Source of the DNA: Sulfotelmatobacter sp963788225
GTDB lineage: Bacteria > Acidobacteriota > Terriglobia > Terriglobales > Acidobacteriaceae
Assembly (NCBI GenBank): GCA_963788225.1
Contig: CAWBGI010000002.1
Coordinates: forward strand, 930,001 to 994,000
Length of the DNA stretch: 64,000 bases
Reading direction: 5' to 3'
Shown in pieces: positions 16,090 through 24,649 of the stretch. Every line of letters starts with the position of its first letter. Within the stretch, counting starts at the first letter, position 1. Both the position numbers and the translations under genes were made by a program. The notes under the pieces were generated by a model. The model did no database searches, had not been told where the DNA came from, and was given only the letters and a program-made list of their open reading frames with translations.

Positions 16090-16581
16090 ATGGGATTCTC
16101 CCGCATACAGATCGGGATTGCTGTCGGCGTGGCTGCGCTGCTGGTGTTTGGATTTCTCGGCTATATCTGGTGGCTGAGCAATCAGGGACCGGTGTTGGCG
16201 CGCTCGGACGACCACGACCCGCTGACCGGTCTGCCCGTCAGCATCCGGATGAATCCGCTGCGCGACCGCACCATCGAGCACAGCGCCAACAAATTTCTCC
16301 ACGAGTTGCGCGACGGACATTGCGACGATCTGCTCTCCAAGTGGGAGCACGACTATCGCAAGCAGTATGCGCACTTTATCTGCAACTCCGAGGCGAAGCA
16401 TCCACTTCTCTCCTGGGAGTTGGCCGAGTGGGAGAGCAAGCCACCGCTCACCATCCTTCACTACCGCGGCAAGCGCCTGAACAGCCCGGGCCAGGCCGGC
16501 ACCTACAAGGAACTCTTCACCGTTACCACTGAGAACAAGGACGGGCAGTGGGTGGTTACTAAGTACGACTCGATGTATTAG
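16090..16581 (+). CDS. Hypothetical single-pass membrane protein
   Basis: A 163-residue protein not assigned to a family. Residues about 8-29 (IGIAVGVAALLVFGFLGYIWW) form one transmembrane anchor, which leaves a 130-residue soluble part probably outside the cytoplasm. That part holds HELRDGHCDDLLSKWEHDYRKQYAHFIC, with two cysteines, and a C-terminal beta-rich TYKELFTVTTENKDGQWVVTKYDSMY resembling the ending of small NTF2-like or DUF-type exported domains; this likeness is only suggestive. It follows the ribosomal block on the same strand after 180 nt. Confidence 0.7.
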   Translation: MGFSRIQIGIAVGVAALLVFGFLGYIWWLSNQGPVLARSDDHDPLTGLPVSIRMNPLRDRTIEHSANKFLHELRDGHCDDLLSKWEHDYRKQYAHFICNSEAKHPLLSWELAEWESKPPLTILHYRGKRLNSPGQAGTYKELFTVTTENKDGQWVVTKYDSMY

Positions 16582-16651
16582 AACCAGTTCTCAGTTCTCA
16601 GTCTTGGGGCGCGGTGCATTGAATCCATCGTGCGATCCAGAATTGTCCTGT

Positions 16652-16680
16652 CCCTCCCTGTGTCTCCGTGCCTCCGTGAT
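16652..16680 (+). repeat. Period-9 micro-repeat, single arm, before the MFS gene
   Basis: Tandem CTCCGTG-type words (TCCCTGTGT, CTCCGTGC, CTCCGTGAT) end 12 nt before the ATG at 16692. A further TTCTCAG repeat lies at about 16586-16603. Confidence 0.55.
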
Positions 16681-16691
16681 AGAAATTAGTA

Positions 16692-17909
16692 ATGCCCGAC
16701 CCGTCCGCCGAGCGTGAGGCTTCCGCAGCACGCAATATCTATGCCTTCGGCATCACTTCGTTTTTGAACGACACTGCTACCGAGATGGCGTACTGGGTGT
16801 TGCCGGCGTTTCTGGCAACTCTGGGGGCGGGGCCGGCGCAGTTGGGATTGATCGAGGGCATCGCCGAGAGCGTGGCGTCATTTGCCAAGCTTTTCTCCGG
16901 ATACCTCACCGACCACATCCAGCGCCGCAAACCAGTCGTGGTCGCCGGGTATTTTGTTGCGAATGCGGTCAAGCCTCTGCTTGCCATCGTCACTGGCTGG
17001 CCTCAGATTCTGCTGATCCGTTTTACCGACCGATTGGCCAAGGGTGTTCGTGGAGCGCCGCGCGACGTGATGGTCGCCGAGTCAGTGCCGAAAGGGCGGC
17101 TGGGATCGGCGTATGGGCTGATTCAGTCGATGGATTCCGCCGGAGCGATTGCCGGTCCTGTGACTGCGCTGGTTTTACTCTCGCACTACGGAATCAGAAC
17201 GGTGTTCTGGGCGGCCGCGGTTCCGGGAGCGCTGTGCGTGATGGTCGCACTGCTGGGGATCCGTGAGACCAGGCGTTTGCGGGCACGGGACGATGCGCCG
17301 AAGAAAGTCGAGCCTAGTTCGTCACCCTGGGCGAAGGACCGGAGCGTCAAGCTTCCCGCTAGTTTCTATTTCGTTCTTGTCGCGGTGACACTGTTTTCTC
17401 TGGGCAACTCAAGCGACATGTTTCTTGTTCTGCGCGCACAGAACATTGGCATCGCAGTGGCTCTTGCGCCGCTGCTCGGGCTGGTCTTCAACATCACTTA
17501 CACGGTAGCGTCCTGGCCTGCGGGGTGGTTCAGCGATCATGTTTCGCGGCGGCTGGTTGGCTCCGCAGGCTACATGATTTTTGCCGCGGTTTATTTTGTT
17601 TTCGGGCGGGCGCCCTCGACTCTGGCCATCTGGATTGCGATGGCGGTTTATGGTTTCTATTACGCTTTGACGCAGCCTGTGCTGAAGGCTCTGGTGGTTG
17701 AGACTGTTGGCGAGACTGTCCGTGGGCGCGCGCTTGGAATTTATTTTTTCGTGACCAGCGTGGCCACCCTGGCTGCGAGTTTGATCACTGGAGGATTATG
17801 GAAGTATTTCGGCGCTGCGATTCCGTTTTATTTTTCAGCCGCGATGGCACTAGCGGCTGCAGGATTGTTGCAGGGGGCGAGGCGTAAAAGTGAACGCGCC
17901 AGGGGCTGA
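16692..17909 (+). CDS. Major facilitator superfamily transporter
   Basis: A 405-residue inner-membrane protein with about twelve hydrophobic segments. The MFS loop 2-3 signature appears as GYLTDHIQRRKP and again in the second half as GWFSDHVSRRLVG. FTDRLAKGVRGAPRDVMVAE follows TM4. The substrate cannot be read from the sequence. It is a lone gene convergent with the VanZ-like gene; start ATG at 16692. Confidence 0.9.
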   Translation: MPDPSAEREASAARNIYAFGITSFLNDTATEMAYWVLPAFLATLGAGPAQLGLIEGIAESVASFAKLFSGYLTDHIQRRKPVVVAGYFVANAVKPLLAIVTGWPQILLIRFTDRLAKGVRGAPRDVMVAESVPKGRLGSAYGLIQSMDSAGAIAGPVTALVLLSHYGIRTVFWAAAVPGALCVMVALLGIRETRRLRARDDAPKKVEPSSSPWAKDRSVKLPASFYFVLVAVTLFSLGNSSDMFLVLRAQNIGIAVALAPLLGLVFNITYTVASWPAGWFSDHVSRRLVGSAGYMIFAAVYFVFGRAPSTLAIWIAMAVYGFYYALTQPVLKALVVETVGETVRGRALGIYFFVTSVATLAASLITGGLWKYFGAAIPFYFSAAMALAAAGLLQGARRKSERARG

Positions 17910-18011
17910 AGCCCGATTCAAAGAAGCATGTCTTAGACGCAGGCCTGGAAGGCCTGCTCCACCCGGCTTGGAGCGTCCGCTCCATCCGGCTTGAAGCAAC
18001 TCCTCCAAGCG
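17910..18011. repeat. Short palindromic GC-rich repeats between convergent genes
   Basis: Contains GGGCTGAAGCCC, GGCCTGGAAGGCC and two TCCGCTCCATCCGGCTTG-like stretches. GGGCCTGAAGCCC also occurs at about 32958. No canonical terminator with a T-run is seen. Confidence 0.5.
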
Positions 18012-18575
18012 CTAAGAGCTCGAGGCCGTACGTTTCCTAAGACTCTTCCACCAAAGAAAGATGAGCAACTGCGCTCCAATTCCGGCGCACGTGTCGAGAA
18101 CCACATCGCGAATCGTTCCGGTGCGTGACGGGATGAAGCTCTGATGCCATTCGTCGAGGCTGGCGACGAAAGCCGTGCCCAGGATCGCGATCGTAGCCCA
18201 GCGCAGTGTCCACTTGGCATCTGACATTGCAGGCAAGGTGGCGCGCCACGCGCGGAAAAGCAGGATGCTGAGGATGCCGTAACCGACGACGTGGCCCGAT
18301 TTGCGAATGTAGAAGTGCCAGACTTCGAAGCGCTCCCAGTCCATGCCGAAGAAGAAATGCAACAGAGGATAGAGAATGCGGCTGGTATTGTGGGCTGAGA
18401 GCAACGCGGTGGATTCAACAGCAATGAGGATGAGCCACAGGATCGCGGCGATCCACGGTTTTAGAACGTCCTGGCGATCCGGGTTCAAGCGGGAGATGTG
18501 CCTGAGGGATTCGAATTCCCACTTCTCGCAGATGCGGCGAGAAGCGGGGCACCCAAGGTTCTGGGAGATCCACAA
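18012..18575 (-). CDS. VanZ-like family membrane protein
   Basis: A 187-residue reading with three to four membrane segments. The VanZ-type hallmark is DEWHQSFIPSRTGTIRDVVLDTCAG, preceded by FYIRKSGHVVGYGILSILLF. The family's founder lowers teicoplanin susceptibility, but most members have no known function. The N-terminus is doubtful: the listed start is a TTG just after guaB, and the first 30 residues look non-native. A second in-frame TTG at 18488 would give a 158-residue protein beginning close to the first membrane segment. Confidence 0.8.
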   Translation of the reverse strand: MWISQNLGCPASRRICEKWEFESLRHISRLNPDRQDVLKPWIAAILWLILIAVESTALLSAHNTSRILYPLLHFFFGMDWERFEVWHFYIRKSGHVVGYGILSILLFRAWRATLPAMSDAKWTLRWATIAILGTAFVASLDEWHQSFIPSRTGTIRDVVLDTCAGIGAQLLIFLWWKSLRKRTASSS

Positions 18576-18581
18576 CGATGA

Positions 18582-20087
18582 TTATTCGACGCCATAGTTG
18601 GGAGCCTCGCGGGTGATCATTACGTCGTGGACGTGGCTCTCGCGGAGTCCGGCGCCGCTGATGCGCACGAAGCGCGTTTTCTGCAAGAGTTCGGCGATGG
18701 TGGCGCAACCACAGTAGCCCATGCCTGACTTTAGCCCGCCGACCATCTGGTGCACGATCATGGCGACGGAGCCGCGATAGGGCACGCGTCCTTCAATGCC
18801 TTCGGGAACAAGTTTGCCGAGACGATTGGAGTCGCCGTCGTTGGCAGACGCCGCGGCCGATGAATCTCCCTCGGTGCTTTGGAAGTAGCGCTCGCTGGAA
18901 CCCTGTGCCATGGCGCCGATCGATCCCATGCCGCGATACGACTTGTAGGAGCGGCCTTGATAGAGGATCAGGTCGCCGGGACTTTCGTCGGTGCCGGCAA
19001 AGAGCGAACCGATCATGACTGCGCTCGCGCCCGCGGCCAGCGCTTTGGTGATGTCGCCGGAATACTTGATGCCGCCGTCGGCGATGATGGGAACGCTGGC
19101 ATCTTTTACGGCGCGGAAGGCTTCGGCAATGGCCGTGATCTGCGGCACGCCGGCGCCCGTGACCACGCGCGTTGTGCAAATCGAACCGGGGCCAATGCCG
19201 ACCTTGATGCCGTCGGCACCGGCGCGAGCTAACTCGCAAGCGCCGTCGAAGGTGGCAACGTTGCCCGCCAACAATTGCATCTCAGGCAGTTTCGACTTCA
19301 CCAGCTTCACTGCATCGAGCACTTTGGTGGAATGGCCGTGAGCACTGTCGATGGCCAGCACGTCTACCTTTGCTTCAGCCAGTTCCTGGGCGCGCTCGAG
19401 AAAATCTCCAGTGGCGCCGATGGCTGCGCCTACGCGCAGGCGTCCTTGAGAATCTTTGGCGGCGTTGGGATACTTCAGCTTCTTTTGGATGTCTTTTACG
19501 GTGATCAGTCCCTTGAGATTGTACTTATCGTCAACGACCAGGAGTTTTTCCACCCGATGCTCGTGCAGGATCTCTTCGGCATCTTCGAGGGTGGTGCCGA
19601 CAGGCACGGTGATGAGATTTTTCTTGGTCATCACGCGATCAATGGGAATGTCGTAGCGGGTTTCGAAGCGCAGGTCGCGGTTGGTGAGAATGCCGACGAG
19701 TTTGCCCTCCAGCGTGATGGGCACGCCGGAAATTTTATATTTTCGCATCACTTCCAGCGCGTCGCTGACTTTGTCGGTCGGCGACATGGTGACCGGGTCG
19801 ACGATCATGCCGCTTTCCGAACGCTTGACCTTGTCTACCTCATTAGCCTGCTGCTCGATAGTGAGGTTGCGATGGATAATGCCGAGGCCGCCCTGTTGGG
19901 CGACCGCAATCGCCATGTGCGATTCGGTGACGGTATCCATGGCGGCGCTGACGATAGGGATGTTCAGGCTGATGTTGCGGGTGAGCTGGGTCTGGGTGGT
20001 GGCGGTTGCGGGAATTACATCGGAGCGTGCGGGTAAGAGAAGGACATCGTCGAAGGTGAGAGCTTCGGGTACGGGAAAATGAATCAT
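18582..20087 (-). CDS. guaB: Inosine-5'-monophosphate dehydrogenase
   Basis: Catalyses NAD-dependent oxidation of IMP to XMP, the first committed step of GMP synthesis. From the ATG at 20087 (MIHFPVPEALTFDDVLLLPA) it has 501 residues. A Bateman module of two CBS domains spans about residues 97-205. The catalytic loop GIGPGSICTTRVVTGAG contains C304. The later blocks ADGGIKYSGDITKALAAGA and GMGSIGAM are typical. Residues upstream of this ATG in the same frame are not family-like. The VanZ-like gene follows closely. Confidence 0.97.
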   Translation of the reverse strand: MIHFPVPEALTFDDVLLLPARSDVIPATATTQTQLTRNISLNIPIVSAAMDTVTESHMAIAVAQQGGLGIIHRNLTIEQQANEVDKVKRSESGMIVDPVTMSPTDKVSDALEVMRKYKISGVPITLEGKLVGILTNRDLRFETRYDIPIDRVMTKKNLITVPVGTTLEDAEEILHEHRVEKLLVVDDKYNLKGLITVKDIQKKLKYPNAAKDSQGRLRVGAAIGATGDFLERAQELAEAKVDVLAIDSAHGHSTKVLDAVKLVKSKLPEMQLLAGNVATFDGACELARAGADGIKVGIGPGSICTTRVVTGAGVPQITAIAEAFRAVKDASVPIIADGGIKYSGDITKALAAGASAVMIGSLFAGTDESPGDLILYQGRSYKSYRGMGSIGAMAQGSSERYFQSTEGDSSAAASANDGDSNRLGKLVPEGIEGRVPYRGSVAMIVHQMVGGLKSGMGYCGCATIAELLQKTRFVRISGAGLRESHVHDVMITREAPNYGVE

Positions 20088-20184
20088 AAGTGTCTCGGAA
20101 ATTCTCCCAGTTGTGGAGATGAATCTTATTCTAGAGAGCGCGGAGAAATGAGGCAACCTGGAACGTCTTCAGGATCCGGCCTGG

Positions 20185-20250
20185 ACCGCCGACAGTGCTC
20201 AGACACGGTCTCGCTTCGCCCGACCGGACAGCCGAGGCGGCTGTCTCCAC
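20185..20250. repeat. GC-rich dispersed repeat between guaB and the ArsR gene
   Basis: CCGACCGGACAGCCGAGGCG and GGCTGTCTCC form an imperfect stem (ACAGCC with GGCTGT). The GGACAGCCG word is shared with the elements at 1580-1626 and 47990-48037. Confidence 0.5.
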
Positions 20251-20268
20251 ATGATATTTCCGTCGCCC

Positions 20269-20592
20269 TCAGTCTTCTACGAATGACTTCAGCCTGTTGA
20301 GTGCCTGATCCCACTGCTCCGAGACGAAATCGAGATATTTCCTAGTCTCTTCAATCGGTTTTGCATCGAACTCAAACAGGCTCTCGCGGCCCCTGTGGAC
20401 GCTGCGCACGATTCCCACGCTCTCCAGTACCCGAAGATGCTTCGTGATCGCCTGCCGCGTCAGCCGGGAGCCCCGGGTTAATTGAGAGATCGAATACGGT
20501 TGCCCGGTACAGAGCTTCGCAACCAGCGACAGGCGTGTATCGTCACCGAGGGCGGCAAAAACGGGGGCACGAAGATGCCGCTTCGCCGCCAT
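20269..20592 (-). CDS. ArsR-type winged-helix transcriptional regulator
   Basis: A 107-residue helix-turn-helix regulator: APVFAALGDDTRLSLVAKL, then YSISQLTRGSRLTRQAITKHLRVLE (recognition helix) and the wing SVHRGRESLFEFD. No metal-binding cysteine pair is visible, so it is unlikely to be a metal sensor. I prefer ATG 20592, two bases after the stop of the upstream SRPBCC gene; an ATG at 20613 would overlap it by 20 nt. Regulator and SRPBCC gene form a two-gene unit. Confidence 0.9.
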   Translation of the reverse strand: MAAKRHLRAPVFAALGDDTRLSLVAKLCTGQPYSISQLTRGSRLTRQAITKHLRVLESVGIVRSVHRGRESLFEFDAKPIEETRKYLDFVSEQWDQALNRLKSFVED

Positions 20593-20593
20593 G

Positions 20594-21058
20594 TTATGAC
20601 GTTTGCGCGACATGTTTTTCGATGTTCTTCATTTGCTCGGTCCACCCACCATCATTTCTTCGGAACGCTTCGAGACGTCGGTCAGCGGGGAGCTTATCGA
20701 AACCGGACTCGGTGAGCACCAGCAATGTGCCAGTAGCGGTCTTCTCCAGCCTGAATTCGACGAGCGTGGTTGGCTCCCCGGAATAGTCCGCTGGCTGGTC
20801 CGCTTTGTCATGAGATTTTAGATGGGGCCAGGCGAAGGAAAAGAGCCGTTCGGGTTCCATCTTCTGCACGACCGCCTCGAACCTGATGTGCTCATAGCCG
20901 GGATAGGTAATCTGGCCGTGCGAGACTTGACCGGGGACAAAGGGGCCATCGAGTTTTACGCGAAACCACTCGCCAAACTCACGGTAATCGGTGAGGGCGC
21001 GCCAGACTCGCGAAACCGGCGCCTTGAGTTCAATGCGTTTCTCGATACGGTCGTTCAT
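20594..21058 (-). CDS. SRPBCC/AHSA1-type domain protein
   Basis: A 154-residue START-like domain protein: RIELKAPVSRVWRALTDYREFGEWF at the N-terminus and a C-terminal helix with GGWTEQMKNIEKHVAQ are typical for the Aha1 C-terminal-like group. These proteins bind small hydrophobic ligands; the ligand here is unknown. It is the first gene of a unit with an ArsR-type regulator, a pairing frequent in soil bacteria. Confidence 0.9.
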   Translation of the reverse strand: MNDRIEKRIELKAPVSRVWRALTDYREFGEWFRVKLDGPFVPGQVSHGQITYPGYEHIRFEAVVQKMEPERLFSFAWPHLKSHDKADQPADYSGEPTTLVEFRLEKTATGTLLVLTESGFDKLPADRRLEAFRRNDGGWTEQMKNIEKHVAQTS

Positions 21059-21240
21059 TTAAGCAACCTCCAGGTTGCATATTAATGCAGTTCTACCAGA
21101 AATGCAACCCTATGGTTGCGTGTCATATCGCTCGGGTTGCCGGAAGCGATGCTGGAGACCAGAGGGCATTGCGCGGCGGTTGGGATCAATGGCTAATGCC
21201 ACGACGCCCAGGTTCACGGAAGGTGCAATCGAAGCGCGGG

Positions 21241-22278
21241 CTACGCTCCCACGGCGCGCTGAAGGCGCGAGTGAAGCCCGCTCAGATGAGCTGCGAACTC
21301 GGGCAGCGTTGTATTCGACGTTACATGGGTTCGAGGAATGGCAAATGCATGCGAAGGCTCCGAGCCCCAGTGTTCCACGTTGAGGAATGCGCAAGAGAAT
21401 CCGGCTTCGCGAGCCAGGCGCACTTCTCGATCTCCCATCGTGGAAGGGTTGCCAAACGGATAAGCGAATGCCCAGACCGGCCTTCCCAAGGCCCGCTCCA
21501 GGCTGAGCTTGCTTTCTCTAATTTCGCGGCAGGCTTCTTCTTCGCTGCACAAAGACAGAACGGGATGGGTCAAGGTGTGAGCACCGATGCTAATTCCAGC
21601 GTCCGCCAACTGCTTCAGTTCAGCGATGTTGAGAACGCGCCGTTGTTGGTCACAAGGAAAAGCCTGCGCTGGTGTGCTGTGATCACGCACTCGGTCCATC
21701 CAGTCCGCTCTTGCTCTTGCGTCCAGCCGCGAGGCTTGTCTGACTGTCCTCCACCAAAGAGCGTGGAAACTTGTGGAGGACTCGGATCTTGCGCCTTCTT
21801 CGGGGGGAAGCTGAAGGTCTGCTCCCAGAGGATTGCAGCGCATCAAGAGGTAGAGTTCCTCGTACCAGAGCGGGCCGGGATGACTGCTGCACGAAGCGGC
21901 AGTCACCAGGAAAAGGCATGGGATGGCCTCACTTTGCAGCACCGGAAGCGTGTCAGCCAGGGTGTTCACCAGGCCGTCATCGCAGGTCACCAGAACAGCG
22001 CGCGGAGGAAGCGCCTTGCCTTGCTCAATCCAGGATCGAAAGTCATCTGGGTGAACGACGTGATAGCGCGACTTCAGGAAACGGATCTGCTCGCGAAAGG
22101 CCTCCGGTCGCACCAGATGGCCGTCAAGAAAAATCTCGTCGTGCGAATTGCCCGCCGGAACCACGCCGTGGTAGTTCACGACCGCGCAGCCGCCGGTGGG
22201 CAGCATATGGCTCAGGCATCCGCTGTGATGCAGAACCGGATAAACCGCGTGCTTCAATAGTGGACTAACGAGCCGCAT
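21241..22278 (-). CDS. Polysaccharide deacetylase (NodB domain)
   Basis: A carbohydrate esterase family 4 enzyme of 345 residues that probably removes N-acetyl groups from cell-envelope polysaccharide. Motif 1 is TCDDG at 98-102 (usual TFDDG), with the metal histidines in SIGAHTLTHP at H234 and H238. AYPFGNPSTMGDREVRLAREAGF is the later conserved block. The insert between motifs 1 and 2 is long (about 130 residues). No signal peptide is evident, so it may act on lipid-linked intermediates. It stands alone beside an insertion element. Confidence 0.9.
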   Translation of the reverse strand: MRLVSPLLKHAVYPVLHHSGCLSHMLPTGGCAVVNYHGVVPAGNSHDEIFLDGHLVRPEAFREQIRFLKSRYHVVHPDDFRSWIEQGKALPPRAVLVTCDDGLVNTLADTLPVLQSEAIPCLFLVTAASCSSHPGPLWYEELYLLMRCNPLGADLQLPPEEGARSESSTSFHALWWRTVRQASRLDARARADWMDRVRDHSTPAQAFPCDQQRRVLNIAELKQLADAGISIGAHTLTHPVLSLCSEEEACREIRESKLSLERALGRPVWAFAYPFGNPSTMGDREVRLAREAGFSCAFLNVEHWGSEPSHAFAIPRTHVTSNTTLPEFAAHLSGLHSRLQRAVGA

Positions 22279-22435
22279 TGTCGAGTGATTCTATTGTAGC
22301 AACTACATAAGTCCTGAATGTTTGTCATCTCCTGGGGGGAACCAGCAGAACAATAACTATCCCAGTACCCATTCGTAACAGGGCGATTGTTAAGACGGAA
22401 GGTGACGCAATCTCAATGAGCCTGAGTTAAATTGG

Positions 22436-22453
22436 TGCAGGGGGCGTTTGTCT
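22436..22453 (+). repeat. Left 18-bp direct repeat flanking the ISNCY-type element
   Basis: TGCAGGGGGCGTTTGTCT, identical to 23844-23861. Bases outside each copy differ, so the repeat is exactly 18 bp. Confidence 0.9.
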
Positions 22454-23843
22454 GTTGTTGCAACCAGAAAATGTCGTATTAACTGCAACGAGATTCTGTC
22501 ACCCCCTGGTCGTTTAGGTAACGGCCGCCAAAGCGGGCCGGCCGGAGAGGTTGTAGATGCGTGGCATCGGGGTTTTTCTTTTCTGCGCCGAGGTAATGGG
22601 CGCAGGGCGGCGTTGGGCGTGTTCTTGCAGGGGCAGGGGCAGCGCGGTCAACAGCGTGTCTCCGCGATAGATGCGCAGGGTGCCGTCGAGCTGATGGGAG
22701 AGTTCGACGGTTTCGCCGGCATAACCGCGCGGGCCGGGCAACGGGGGCAGGGCGATGGAGTGCGTGCCCAGAGTGACGGTGTGATCGGGGTTGACGACGC
22801 GCTGATAGTGCAGGTTCAGGCAGCGGGCCAGGTCGAAGCGGCGGGGCAAGCGGCGAAAGTCGCAAACCGCGTCGGCGGCGGGACGGGCGAAGCGCTGGTT
22901 GTAGTCGGCGCAAAACTGCTGGAGCACGGCGTTGGCTTGGTCCAGAGTGGCGGCGCCAGCGAGGCGCAGTTCGCTGACCAGACGGTCCTGGAAGGTGCGC
23001 CAGGCGCGCTCGATGCGGCCTTTGGCTTGGGGCGAGTAGGCCGGGATCTGCTGGATGCCGAGTTCCTCCAGCGCGCGTCCGAGCTGGGTGGGCGATTGTT
23101 TTCCGGCGAGTTCTTCGGCCACGGTCCAGTGCGCATCGTTGCGCTGAAAGATGGCGTGGCGGTCGCGATAGAGGCTGAGCGGAATGCCGTGGGTGAGAAT
23201 CATGGTGCGCAACGAAAATAGATAGCCGACAGTATTTTCGGCTTCGAGTTGGAAGTGGGCGGCGAGAATCCTATGGGTAGCGTCGTCCTGAAAGCCGATC
23301 AGGGTAAGCTCGGGGCCGCGGCCTTCGAGCCAGTCATGGCAACTGGCGTCGGTCAGCGCCATCATGCCGAAACGCGGGCGGGGCGGGCGACGGGAGCGGT
23401 ACTGGCGCGGCCGGCGCTTCTGCGGAGAGGCCAGCTTGGCCGCCCGCAGAATGCGGCGCACGGTCTCGCGGCTGAGCGAGAGACCCTCTTCGGCACAAAG
23501 TTTTTCTGTCAGATGGGAATCGTTGAAGCCCACATACTTGCCGCGGGCCAAGGTTAAGATCAACTGCTTCTGGGGAAGGGAAACTGCCCAAGGCATGGCA
23601 TGCCCGCGATTGCCGTGGTGCATCCAGTCGGTGGAATCGGGCTGGTAGCGGCGTTTGAGCCGCTGTACCTGGCGCTCGCTCAAATGCAACAGGCGGGAGG
23701 CTGAGCGTACGCTCAGCCTCCCGCCTGCCGCATTTTCCATCACCTTCACGCGCTGGAACTCTTTCTGACTCATCGTCACCATCCTTGCAGGGTGACAGAA
23801 TCTCGTTGCAGTTATGGGGTGACATTATCTTGGAGCATCTACA
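22454..23843 (-). mobile_element. ISNCY-type insertion sequence
   Basis: A perfect 25-bp inverted repeat lies at 22480-22504 and 23790-23814 (outer end TAACTGCAACGAGATTCTG). Outside it each end has a second, weaker copy of the same motif (ACATTWTCT...GCA at about 22458-22475 and 23823-23840), so the ends are bipartite. The 18-bp direct repeats lie immediately outside these outer motifs. If they are the target duplication the element is 1390 bp. The transposase fills the interior. Confidence 0.85.
22514..23782 (-). CDS. ISNCY-type DDE transposase
   Basis: A 422-residue transposase: an N-terminal helix-turn-helix (SVRSASRLLHLSERQVQRLKRRYQ), an IS630-like second DNA-binding part with HGNRGHAMPW, and an rve integrase core with ALTDASCHDWLEG (first Asp), GFQDDATHR, YRDRHAIF (second Asp) and YSPQAKGRIERAWRTFQDRL (Glu). 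The frame is intact and the start lies 7 nt inside the right inverted repeat, so the element may be functional. Confidence 0.88.
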   Translation of the reverse strand: MVTMSQKEFQRVKVMENAAGGRLSVRSASRLLHLSERQVQRLKRRYQPDSTDWMHHGNRGHAMPWAVSLPQKQLILTLARGKYVGFNDSHLTEKLCAEEGLSLSRETVRRILRAAKLASPQKRRPRQYRSRRPPRPRFGMMALTDASCHDWLEGRGPELTLIGFQDDATHRILAAHFQLEAENTVGYLFSLRTMILTHGIPLSLYRDRHAIFQRNDAHWTVAEELAGKQSPTQLGRALEELGIQQIPAYSPQAKGRIERAWRTFQDRLVSELRLAGAATLDQANAVLQQFCADYNQRFARPAADAVCDFRRLPRRFDLARCLNLHYQRVVNPDHTVTLGTHSIALPPLPGPRGYAGETVELSHQLDGTLRIYRGDTLLTALPLPLQEHAQRRPAPITSAQKRKTPMPRIYNLSGRPALAAVT

Positions 23844-23861
23844 TGCAGGGGGCGTTTGTCT
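23844..23861 (+). repeat. Right 18-bp direct repeat flanking the ISNCY-type element
   Basis: TGCAGGGGGCGTTTGTCT, identical to 22436-22453. Confidence 0.9.
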
Positions 23862-24004
23862 TTTCACCCCCATCCGGCGTATATTAAGAAACTGAGAACT
23901 GTTGTGTAATACCGGCATTTGGCGAAGCACACCAGTGGGCGCAAGCCCACTTTTTAGTTTCGGAGGAATTTGCCGGGTGGGCCGAGTTGTAAGTTATTGG
24001 ATGC

Positions 24005-24535
24005 ATGGCACTTGAGTTTGATCGAGTACGCGAGATTGCGGAGCGGGTAGCGGCCTCCAGCGGGCTGGAAGTGGTCGAAGTGGAGTTTCGCGGGAGCGGC
24101 AATGCCCGCATGCTGCGCGTGTTTCTCGACAAGCCTGGAGCGGCAAGCGGCGATGTGCTGGCAGGGGTGACGCACGGCGATTGCGCCAACTTCAGCCGCG
24201 AGTTTGGCACGATCCTCGACGTCGAGGATGCCGTGCCGGGAAGCTACACGCTGGAAGTTTCGTCGCCGGGCCTGGACCGGAAGCTGTCGAAGGCGGCAGA
24301 GTTCGAGCGCTTTGTCGGCAGCCGGATGAAGGTGATGACGAGGAATCCGGTGAACGGTAACCGGTACTTCGAGGGCCGGCTGGAAAATTTTCACGACGGG
24401 TGGTTGACGCTGGACCTGAGCGTGGCCAGCAAGAAGTCGCGCAAGAAGATGGGCGCATCGGCAGCCGAGCAAGGGCAGAAGGTTGGGATTGAATTCGCCA
24501 ACGTGGAGAAGGCGAATCTGGTGCCGGAAATCTGA
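24005..24535 (+). CDS. rimP: Ribosome maturation factor RimP
   Basis: RimP aids 30S maturation, especially incorporation of central-domain proteins. The N-terminal alpha/beta domain shows SGLEVVEVEFRGSGNARMLRVFLDKP and SREFGTILDVEDAVPGSYTLEVSSPGLDRKL, the family signature. The C-terminal SH3-like domain follows. Length (176) is slightly long. It starts the classic rimP-nusA-infB cluster; the IS lies just upstream, so the promoter is probably in 23862-24004. Confidence 0.96.
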   Translation: MALEFDRVREIAERVAASSGLEVVEVEFRGSGNARMLRVFLDKPGAASGDVLAGVTHGDCANFSREFGTILDVEDAVPGSYTLEVSSPGLDRKLSKAAEFERFVGSRMKVMTRNPVNGNRYFEGRLENFHDGWLTLDLSVASKKSRKKMGASAAEQGQKVGIEFANVEKANLVPEI

Positions 24536-24538
24536 AGA

Positions 24539-24643
24539 GATTGGGTAATTTGGTAATTTTGTAATTTGGTAATTTGAAAACCAAAAGCCGCCGTCTTTTG
24601 ACTTTCAATTACCAAATTACAAAATTACCCAATTACAAAATGG
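24539..24643 (+). repeat. Period-8 inverted micro-repeat array, rimP-nusA spacer
   Basis: Left arm: GATTGGGT, AATTTGGT, AATTTTGT, AATTTGGT, AATTTGAA. Reverse complement of the right arm: ATTTTGT, AATTGGGT, AATTTTGT, AATTTGGT, AATTGAAA. It ends 6 nt before the nusA ATG. Confidence 0.9.
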
Positions 24644-24649
24644 TTTCTT

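Noticed and set aside
18488..18565. tRNA-like T-arm (GGGAATTCGAATCCC on the minus strand) and a 7-bp hairpin at the start of the VanZ-like frame
   Set aside because: The loop is shifted by two bases from TTCGAAT, no matching acceptor stem or anticodon loop with T33 could be built, and the span between possible acceptor strands is too short. At most it is a tRNA remnant.
21085..22260. 391-codon plus-strand frame opposite the polysaccharide deacetylase
   Set aside because: The minus-strand frame has NodB motifs; the plus-strand product has no domain-like pattern and no ribosome binding site.
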